From NCBI GenBank assembly GCA_037179385.1, contig CM074185.1, forward strand, positions 48,859,000 through 48,922,999: 64,000 nucleotides of DNA. Reading direction: 5' to 3'. The notes under the pieces are model-generated. The model was not told the DNA's origin and ran no database searches. It was given only the letters and a program-made list of their open reading frames with translations. Of this stretch, positions 27,760 to 64,000 are shown piece after piece; the first letter of the stretch is position 1; each line of letters opens with the position of its first letter. Source of the DNA: Holothuria scabra. Taxonomy: Eukaryota > Echinodermata > Holothuroidea > Aspidochirotida > Holothuriidae. The position numbers were made by a program, and so were the translations under genes.

Positions 27760-30700
27760 AAAAACTAGGCCCAAAGGTTGGGCGTCCGGCTATTTAACTG
27801 TTTACTTTCAAAGGTTTCAAGAAAAGAACAGACATTATCAATGGTGAGGCCAAACAATCTCTTTCCCTTTCTCCCATTTTCCTTACTTCTTCCTCTCCTT
27901 TTCTCCTTCTGATTTTTTATTTTTTAAAATTTGCTCCTTTTTCAACCGGCTGATTTTCAGGTAAAAAAAAACCAAGGGGGAACTTGCTCCTCGTTATCCA
28001 GCCCCGGCAGATACGCTACTGCATACAGTTGCATTATAAGAAAATTGTGCGAAAGGAGTAATTAGGCAACGGTGGGGGCATCCCCCCCCCCCCCCCGAGG
28101 CATGAAGGAACATTTGTGCAGGCCATTCACATATTTATTATTATTTGCGTATTTTTTTTTACTATTATTAAATATTATTTTTTATTATTATTATTTGCAA
28201 GTATGTTTGCGATTGATGTGGCCGTAGTCTTTTACTTTGTGGGACATATTTTCCTTTTAAAATCGCTTTAGGTACGTTTCCCCAAAGCTACATAACTAAA
28301 AAAAACTAAAGTGTACTAACACTGTTTAACGCGGGTTTCTGATATGATGATTAAATAAAAGTATAGATGGTTTTATTTTACCGAAAAAGCTCCTTCTGTT
28401 TGTAAGGGTTTTCTTATTCAGACACAACATATGTGTTCAAAATCAATGTCTCAATGGTAAGTTTAGGGAAGTTGAAGTCGATTGTCCCCCGAAGACTGAA
28501 GCCATAAGCTTCAGCCCAAGTATATCATTTTAGGAGAAAGCTAACTTAATTATGAAATGATCTTTTATTATCAAACTGCATGGTACCTGACATAAACATG
28601 TACAGAAAGCTCACTAATTACATATGTTATGAACGTGCACGCCTCTGAGGATAATCTTGTGAACAATGCAATAGAGTTTGCCTCTCAATATGGAATAACT
28701 CAGTCAGGATAGTTTTAGGAGGGGCTGGGAATTGGGAAAATTGGAATTATTTGGTATGATAACCGGGATCTTACGTTCTGACGTTTCCTTAAAATGAGCA
28801 AATAATATTCAGTATTTCGTGAGCAAACCACAATTTTTAGACACGCGTCGTTCCTGATATTGTTTCGGGACACCGTCACTTCTGACATTGATTCTGTGAC
28901 AGTGAGATGAGATTTAACCACACACAAACACGAATGTGTTATATAGTACCAGTCAACTCGATAAAAGGGCCAAAGTTTAAATTTATTTTCAAATATGGTT
29001 CAAGTGCAAGTTTGGTTTGCTTTTAGTCGTCCCTCACGACAGGTGGGAAATACCGTGGGCATATTCGGAAACTCCCAGTCTACGGGGGGGGGGTGCGCTG
29101 CTTCGGGTTGCTGGGTCCTCAACAGGATAGTGTTGTCCCTTTTGAGGTGAGTATCCTTTCATGACCTCTCAGTGAGTCTGTCAGCTTGATTCGTCCTATA
29201 TGGCACGGACTGCCCTCCGAAATTCCCCTTCCCAAAAAGGTTGAGCTTTTACTTCATAAAACAGTAAAAGGCCCTTTTTCAACATAAATGGGCCAATGTG
29301 TTGTGCAATATTTGCTCCACGTCAAGCTCTCCTCTAATATCCCTTTACTTTATCTCCTATTCACACCAAAGAAACAGATTGTTCGGAAATTTACTGATCA
29401 TTTTGCACTTGCTCAAAGTAACGACTGCTTAAATTCTGCTTACAAGAATGCCATTTCTGTCTGTCTGAGGGGTCGAGATTTTTCAGCATTTTCTGTATGC
29501 TACGATTAACCGTACGGGTTAATCTTTCGGGCAGGATAACAAAATAGCAACTGCTTAGATTCTTCTTAAATGTCTGATGAATGCTATTTTCAGCTGTCCT
29601 TATTTTCTGAATGCTCCGGGCCATTTGGTGGTGTCGCTCCGCTTAGATATTCTTTTCAACAACTCCCATTTCAGGCTGTGTGAGAGGCGCGAGATTTTTC
29701 AGATTTTCTGTATGTCTGCTCTCGCTGATGGTAGTGCTCCTCTGGTTTATCATTTCTCCAGGGAAACAAAATGATGACTGCTAAGGTTCTGCTTTCAAGC
29801 CTGCCGGAAAATGTCATTTTCGACTATCTGTGGGGTCGCGATCTTGAAAGTTCTAAACGTTCCCGTCAAGGATGGTGGCGCTCCGCTTAAATACTACAAC
29901 TGGCGCTAGACCACCCAGATATATATTTTTTTTCTCATTCTGCCACAACCTAACCTGTGGGTCCTTCATTCTGGCAAATCCTGGATCCGCCACTGCAGTA
30001 TGATTTTCGATCAGAGTTTTCTCTAGATTTCAAGAGACGATCTCTAACCGACATGTAACCGAATGTACTTTATTGGATAGGGAGAACAGTTTCACAATAT
30101 TACAAGTTGGTCTTTCTCTCATGGGCGTTACAATATTTAACTTCATTAACTTAGGTACGGGTTAGAGTACTGGTGTTCATTACAAAAGATATAGGGCAAT
30201 CAGAGCTACATGAAGATATGCAAATCATTGGTAGTGCGACCAGCTCGAGATGAGCTTTAAGGTTCTTATTTACAAAGATTACACTTGCTAGTGTTAACAT
30301 ATACAAACTGATACGGTACCAAACACTCAGTGCAAAGATATAACTGCCAAAAATGAAGAAATGATATTTATGTCTACAATAATTTGACAAAGTTTAGTTT
30401 TACAGCTGTTAACCTGAGAGCATGTGCCTACGTAGGGCGTAGGCTGGTGTCAGCCTGGATGGGTGCGACATTTGAGAAGACTGAACTAAATTCAAATAAG
30501 CCTGCGCAAGCGTATGTGTAGGCGGCAGAACAACTGTTACCTCAGTCTACGTAAATTGCACCTTTTTATTTACAGGAGTGGCATCCTTCCTTTGTCTCTA
30601 TATATGTTTGCTGTCCTGGAAGATATGCCCCTCCCCTTTGAAAAATTTGGGTTGATTTAAGGTTGCTTATATGCAAAGTGGTGAAACGTTTGGGATATTT

Positions 30701-33450
30701 TTGAGACTGATTTTATATGGCTGGAAAAATTCCATAATTTAGTGAGTCTTAATTTTGGTATTAGGTGAAAGAAAGTCTGTTGTCTAAAATAAGTTGTCGG
30801 CAAACCTTCTGAAGCAACCCTACTACCTTAAAAATGGTCCGGAGACGGAGAGTAAGCCGTAACGAATGCGCTCGTTTCGCACTCAAATTTTCTTTAAAAT
30901 AATATTTCCATGATAAAACCTTCATTCAAGCTCTGCATCGAGACACTTTCAATTGCCCAGATACCTACAAGCAGCACTTAAAAAACCAGTCCTTTACCTG
31001 GTTATTCGTAAACAGCTTTCAATTTTCTGCTGTGCTTCTCAGAAAATTGTTATCGGAAGACATTGATAATAAGAACAACATTGAAGCAAGGTTTAAAGTG
31101 TGAGGAGTGGAAATCTTGAAAGTTTGCGAAGGACTTGCAAACATTTTGATTATTTGAGAACCATTTGTAACTTAGAAGACGATTACAGAAGATGCAGCAC
31201 CCGGTTTAAAACACACCTAATCCTACCCCCTACAGAAATCTGTAGCTTAAATGCCTTTTGAGTTGATTTTGGAAAAATTTCATAATTTTATATCTTATTC
31301 CCACTCATCTCATGTCTGGTTCTGTCTTTTGAGGGGAGGTGCGTCTGAAACCCCACACGCCCCCAACCTACGCCCCTGCTACGAAGCTAAGCTTTTGCTT
31401 TTAGATTTTCATTACGTGGCGAGAAATCGTTGACATTACGAATCTCTTTAGCTATAAGGTGGAATGATTAGTGCATGTAAAATGTCGGGTGAGATGATTT
31501 ACATATCGTCTCCATGTTAGCATGAAACATGCAGAACGTCTTCCAATTTTCAGGACAAGTCCTTGGTCGTGTTAATGACAGAATGTTTGGACAGGTCACA
31601 TGCAGTATTTACGGTGGAGACTGAGTGGAGAAAACGTCGCAATTCGCGTGTACTACATTGACAAAACATGCAATAGACGTTATGCACTGACGACACACTG
31701 ACGTCATTTTCTAGAAATAACAATGAAGCAGGTGCATGGTCACACGCGGAAGAGTTCTCCCCGCACGTGTAGCCAGACTACGCTTGCATCTGACTGGTTG
31801 ACGAATCAGGTTCGTGCATTTTATGATATTGGTTTGTTATACCTCTAAAGGATGGCGTACTTTATGAATTGTAACATCATATGCATGAGGTCTGTACACA
31901 ATTACTTTGGTGCAAGAACTGGCAGGTCACCATCATTAGGAAAGTAAAAAAATAACAGAGAGCTGGGGCTTAACAGCTAAACAAAATGAACGAAGGGATT
32001 TTTATGTGAACGGAATTTTATTATTGTCAAAAATACATTCCTTGACTTATTTCGTTTATGAAACACCCGTCATTAAGTTGATTGAAACATTTGAACAGAA
32101 CACAAAGAAATCTTTCCTAAAAGAAATAATATTTATTAGTAGAGAATATAATTCGAATGGTGCCAAACATTTGGTCATTAAGACATTAATGAAAAGCTAA
32201 TTGAATTTGAAACACGCACTTTCTTCCAAGGTGAACCTTCTTCTTTATTTGAAAAACACCGGTACATGGAATTATTAATAAAAAGGAGGAATTTATTGAT
32301 TAGAGAATAATCGATTTTCATGATCTCTAAACGTAGTTTTGAAAATCAACTTGAGATCCTGTTTACGGTCTTTTCTATTTTATGCAAATGTTAAGAAAAG
32401 GTGACAGTTACACGTACGCATCAAGTTCGTATGGGTTTCAAAATAAAAGAAAAAACGGAACTTAAGTACACAAATTCAAGGGTTTTAAAGTTATATACAA
32501 AAATTCAAACATAATTCCCTATTTAGTACCACTTTTACAATTGAATCAGGAATTATAGGTTTGTTCACGGCAGTTGTATCTTGAACTCATCCCAGCACAT
32601 ATGGAACAGGGTTAGGCTCATCATTTATTGATCTGAAGAGAGAAAAATGGAACCAAAAATTGGAAAAGACACAAATAGTAATGATTCAAATAAACAGTAA
32701 AAACATTTGTGTGTTATGTTAAATTAGTACAAATACCATTTACCGGGAAATTCAGTTATGTTTAAGGCGAAGAAAGTCGTCCAAATTGTTTTGAAATTAT
32801 GGCTAAATCGCACGATTGAGATTTTCATATGATTCTCACGAGCGATTATGGAGATGGATAGGCTATGACTACTGGACTATTTCTACATTATATCAAAACG
32901 GGGTAGCTGCATCTTCCCTTTCAGTGGCGTTCAGTCAAAGCATCTTCCGTCACCGGTGTTTTGTTGTCTTGCATCGTATCATTGTTAACAGTGTACGCCT
33001 TAGCACTTTTTCAGGTTAGAGAGCAATACAGCAGAGATAAACCGTAACACGAAAGATCTGGCTGTATTTAAATAAACTGGCACCTAAGTTTAATCAGTTA
33101 ATACCGAATTCTGAACGCATTATTTAAAAGGTTTTTTTGAGTGTCCCTCTACCCCTCTCCTTTCTGACAAGTGGTTTAATCTTGTACCAAAATTTAACTT
33201 TGGCTAATTTTCGAACGTGAAAAGAGATTACCCTGTCCTCCAAGAGCAGGTGTAGATTTTTTTAATTGCCGCCCTTTAGCCCAAACTTTATGAAAAAGCT
33301 TTCCCTATGAATTTACAGAACATTTGTGATTTGAACAAGCTTTTCAGGTAAATATAGCTAAACAACAGTGTTCAACTGGTTAACATGTGGAACGAGCAAG
33401 TGAATCATCCTGGTAAAGAAAGGAAGTATTAAAACATCTTCAGATTATTG
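27760..33450. other. Repeat-rich non-coding stretch downstream of the SOUL gene
   Basis: Holds a C-run (28081-28096), a TATTATTATT-rich patch (28135-28197), and minus-oriented hairpin-family copies at about 29200-29990 ending in GATCCGCCACTG, a hAT-like terminus (its left partner was not found). No exon supported. Confidence 0.5.
29200..29994 (-). repeat. Hairpin-family copies in minus orientation
   Basis: GGTGGTGTCGCTCCGC (29622) and GGATGGTGGCGCTCCGC (29870) with AACGACTGCTTA blocks; also matches 58880-59290. Confidence 0.6.
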
Positions 33451-33455
33451 TTTTG

Positions 33456-33468
33456 TTTATTTTTTATT
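33456..33468 (-). terminator. Polyadenylation signals of the SOUL gene
   Basis: Two overlapping-region AATAAA hexamers on the minus strand (33456-33461 and 33463-33468), 12-25 nt after the stop codon. A very short 3' UTR is implied; other signals further down are possible. Confidence 0.5.
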
Positions 33469-33479
33469 ATATAAGTAGC

Positions 33480-60587
<27,108 letters not shown>

Positions 60588-60762
60588 TCTGCTGACGTTT
60601 TTCTGTAAAAAAAATATGAAGAGAGCAGATCCTTATTTCATACGTGAAGATCCCTTGAACGAGGAACCACCTATGGACTATTCTGGGATATCCCCTCCAA
60701 ATCCATATTAGCATTAAAGGCCCAAGGCTACGATTTAGTGCCAGTAATTATGTGCTAGGACA

Positions 60763-63010
60763 GTGGCTGATCCAGGAATTGCCAGAAGGGGGTAGGTAGG
60801 TTGTGTCGGAGAGGATAGATATTGGGGGCGAGGGTGAACACACACAAAAGGTATCTGAGAGGATCGCCACCATTAGTTGGCGCGGATCGTACCTGAAAAA
60901 GTTTGACTTTACAATACTCCAGATGGCTGGAAACGGCTCTTCCCGACTGCGAAAATGGTGAAACATTTTTGGTTTCTTTTAAGCGGAATGACTACATAAA
61001 ACTAAATAGATATTCAGATATAATAGATATATATATAGATATAATACACATTCTGAGACTAACACCTAAAACTGTCACTTCGTGTAAAAGTAAAAATGAT
61101 AATGATGTTTAATTTATTAAATTGGCTATTATTTAATTTATTTATTATTTACACATCTAAGGTATTAAAAGTTATGTTCAGAACGTAGCCATGAGAGGGT
61201 ATTCCCAGGCAAAGGCATACGGACTTAAGAATTTCAGTTAGGGGATGGGACATTATTCACCTGGAAAATGCAGTAATGTCCAAAAAAACTTTGTAAGCTG
61301 AGCTGAGCGGTTGGCGCGGAGCGTTGAAGATTTTGAAAAATCACGACTCCTCAGACGGCTGGAAATACATTACTCTAAGACATGACCTTAGCAGTCATTA
61401 TATTTCAATTCCGGAGGAGGGACCGTCCAAATGGAGTAATACCGTCAGTTTGAGCGGATGTATAGAAAATTTTAAAAAGTCACAACGCTTTTCAAACAGC
61501 CAGATATGGTATTGCCTGAAAGAATAGGCGTATGGGAGCATTTCAGTTTGGGGCAGAAGTTTGTTCGCCCGAAAAAAATGTAGGTGTGCCAGAAACACTA
61601 ACTAAGCGGAGCCACACCACCCGATGGCGTGGAGCTTCCGGCGGGAAATTTTAAAAAATCGTACCCCTCAGACAGTCGAGAATTGCATTTCCCAGGCTTA
61701 CAAGGAGCCTAGTAGTCGCAGTTTTGAGTTTTCGTTTGCAGAAAAACATGTACTCTTAAGCTAAATTTCAACCAGAAAGACTATCTTAGCGGAGTACCAC
61801 CACGCACTGGTTGGCGCGGAACGTACAGAAAATTATTAAAATCGAAACCCTCGGACAGACGGATTTGGCAATCTGCAGGCTTAGAAGGAGGATAGCGGTC
61901 GCTATTTTGGTAAAAAAAAAGAAGAAGAACCAGATAAAACGTGCCATAACCTTTAAATGGAAATGGTCCTGTTTATTTTCGGGGAAAAAATGCTACGGAA
62001 TTGAAAACATGTTAATGTATTTTATCCCGTAGTGATTTTTGGCTAAATTCAATATTAGTTGAAATGATGAAACTAAGACTTTGCACGAACTCCCGACTAT
62101 AACTGTATAAATGGTTCCATTTCTACTTGCAACTTTTGTTTAATAAATATCACGTTGCGTTATGGTTTGAGATGAATTTTCAGAGAGACTTATCGGAAGA
62201 CATTCTTACACTGTTTCACTATATATGTAACTGAAAACCAGCCACCCGATATGCATTACCGTTGCTCGATTTTCGGATGCATAGGGTAGGAAAATGGCAG
62301 ACTTGTATACACTGCAACTGAATGCACTCCTGCCTGTCAGTATAATTAATTTGGCAACTGAAAACATTTCAGAACATTTTTTCAACCTCCCATCGAGCAT
62401 TTTGCCATTTCGGCAAAGATTTTGCAAGTGTACAATACAATATGAAGTGGGGCTGAGGAATACTTTTTGTACAACCTAGACGAATAAGGCACAAATTGTT
62501 ATTTTTTATTTTCATAAAATTTTACGTTGAACATAGCGTTCTTTGTTTTTAGGACAAAGATTTACAACAATGCACTATATGGCCATTTTCGGAATTATTT
62601 GGAATAAGATTTGAAAGAAAAATAAGTAAATGAAAAAAAAAAAAAAACAGACAATTTCGTGCATTGTGTTGTGGAACACTAATAATAGATTTTTTTTTTT
62701 GAGCTGCGCGAATGTGTAGCGACTGTTTTTAATCCTGTTGATTTTTCATAACAATTCATTCCTTTTTTCGGGCGTATGTTTTCAAAATTTCGGGCACGCT
62801 TAGAAATTTTCTGAAAAACATTTTTTTTTTGAAACTCAAATGGCTGTCCGAATTTTTCAATTCCTGTGCGAATTTTACATTTTGCGGAAATTTTGGGTGG
62901 AATTTTCCCTCTTCCTTCCCGCCTCGTACGCTATGTGCCTGAGAGACTATCGCGCTGAGCGCCACCGTAAGTAGGCGCGGAACGTTCAGAAAATTTTGGA
63001 TATTGCAATC
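60763..63010 (+). repeat. Run of hairpin-family copies upstream of the SOUL gene
   Basis: Starts with CAGTGGCTGATCCAGG, a hAT-like terminus. Hairpin or half-hairpin motifs at about 60869, 61305, 61610, 61800 and 62958, each with a GAAAATTT and CTCAGACG block. No right terminus was found. Confidence 0.6.
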
Positions 63011-64000
63011 CCCAGACAGCCCGAAATGGCATTCCCAGGACTTCCTTCCTACACAGATTTTAAGCAGCCGCAACCCAGGTAGCACACCTCCATGCTTGGA
63101 CAAGTAGTCGCTAACACCTGGTAGCCTGTGCAGCGCCTCTGTGGCTGCCTCACCCGTAGGCTGCCTCCCCTCAGTTGGTTTTTCGTAGCGATGGTCGAGT
63201 TGAACGAAAAGCTTCGTTCGCTCCGCAGGCTAATTAACTGCCATAAAGGTGCCATGATATGACCTTTAGAAAAGTTTCTGCATTGATTATTGAAATTTTT
63301 TTCGACAAATTAGGCCTAATACGCTTTGATGAAACAAATGTCGACACCTTTGAGCAATACACGTCGATAGTATGGAATGAGATCAAAGCCAAAATGAGGG
63401 GGGTGAGTGTGGAGAAATTAATACTGACCGTCAAGCGCAGACTGTTAGTTTCAGAAGATTTACAGGAGAAAGCGAGTTAAACAGCCTACCGGAATTGTTC
63501 ACAGGGGAGAGGACGATTCTGACCAATTGACCCCGTCCTCCTTGTGTCAGTTTCTGACAATACTGTTGGACATGAAAAATACAAGTTTCCCATCCTCGGT
63601 GCCCCAATTATCTACTCGAAAAATAAAAAAAACAAATTTGGCAGATCATTTAGTATATGGGTGCTGAACTGAAAAGATACCAGTATTTTGACACTCAAAG
63701 TTTCTTTTAGCAAACGCTAAGCTTCTGTGCTGTCCAGAACTGTTCCTTAAGAGTAACTGCAAAAGTTGTTAAGATCAGTTCATGTTCTGAAGCTATAGCA
63801 ATAAGTGGATGTTGAACCGAAGAACAAGGTGGTGAACTCAAGAACAATGTGAATATTGTTCGTATTGTTATATGAACAATAGTAGTTTTCATATCAGTTG
63901 TAAGTCATGGTTCCAAGGAACCACTCCAGACTTGGAACAACCTAAACAATTGGTTGCATGGCGTATCATGTGAGGCTGACGTCAGGTCATCACCATTGTC
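63010..64000. other. Right end of window, mostly non-coding
   Basis: Apart from the small open frame at 63259-63480, no gene or recognised repeat seen. Confidence 0.4.
63259..63480 (+). CDS. Unassigned small open frame
   Basis: 73 codons from ATG to TAA with an amphipathic, charged composition (IRFDETNVDTFEQYTS, KLILTVKRRLLVSEDLQEK). No splice or promoter support and no family recognised. It may be a remnant of a mobile element or noise. Confidence 0.18.
   Translation: MTFRKVSALIIEIFFDKLGLIRFDETNVDTFEQYTSIVWNEIKAKMRGVSVEKLILTVKRRLLVSEDLQEKAS

Noticed and set aside
60616..60711. Plus-strand open frame ending PPMDYSGISPPNPY, like a terminal exon
   Set aside because: No pyrimidine-rich acceptor before it and no companion exons; it overlaps the likely 5' region of the SOUL gene.

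Overview
The window looks like animal (metazoan) nuclear DNA. It is AT-rich and intron-rich, with GT-AG splice sites, long (TA)n microsatellites, a decayed L1/Tx1-type LINE, a tRNA-derived SINE family, several hAT-like non-autonomous DNA transposons and Penelope-like tails carrying hammerhead-like cores. The repeat mix would fit a marine invertebrate, possibly an echinoderm or another deuterostome; that is inference and the species cannot be fixed from sequence alone.

The main content is one large minus-strand gene, from the start codon at 60587 to the stop at 33480. It has 17 coding exons. All splice phases agree and the joined length is 3768 nt, giving a predicted 1255-residue protein. It encodes a signal peptide, a charged R/G/N-rich segment, a very histidine-rich stretch and four SOUL (haem-binding-protein, HEBP-like) domains. 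Each domain is spread over four exons (a, b, c, d). Domains 1-3 are close tandem copies, each preceded by a Ser/Glu/His/Lys-rich linker. Domain 4 is divergent and has no linker. Each module starts and ends in phase 1, so it could be duplicated without breaking the frame. The introns of the three young modules are also homologous, showing tandem genomic duplication at roughly 40.8-57.0 kb.

Later insertions decorate this gene: a 5'-truncated LINE with an 11-bp target duplication (48846-51810) in module 2, a SINE inside an older inverted-repeat element in module 1, a (TA)n expansion in module 1, a hAT-like element with a perfect 8-bp target duplication (36337-37869) and a SINE with target duplication (35807-36057) in the intron between exons 15 and 16.

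Upstream of 33 kb there is little convincing coding sequence. At 18489-19302 (minus) lies a first exon for a secreted immunoglobulin-like protein, with a TATA box, but its downstream exons were not found. At 27.2-27.7 kb (minus) is a weak candidate for another secreted protein. Everything else is repeat-rich non-coding DNA: microsatellites, a 64-bp-arm hairpin, a palindromic ACTTAAGT array, several terminal-inverted-repeat elements, and a dispersed family built around the hairpin GCGCCA...TGGCGC. The right end (57.0-64.0 kb) holds the first coding exon, a foldback-like element with about 330-bp arms inside intron 1, and more copies of the hairpin family.
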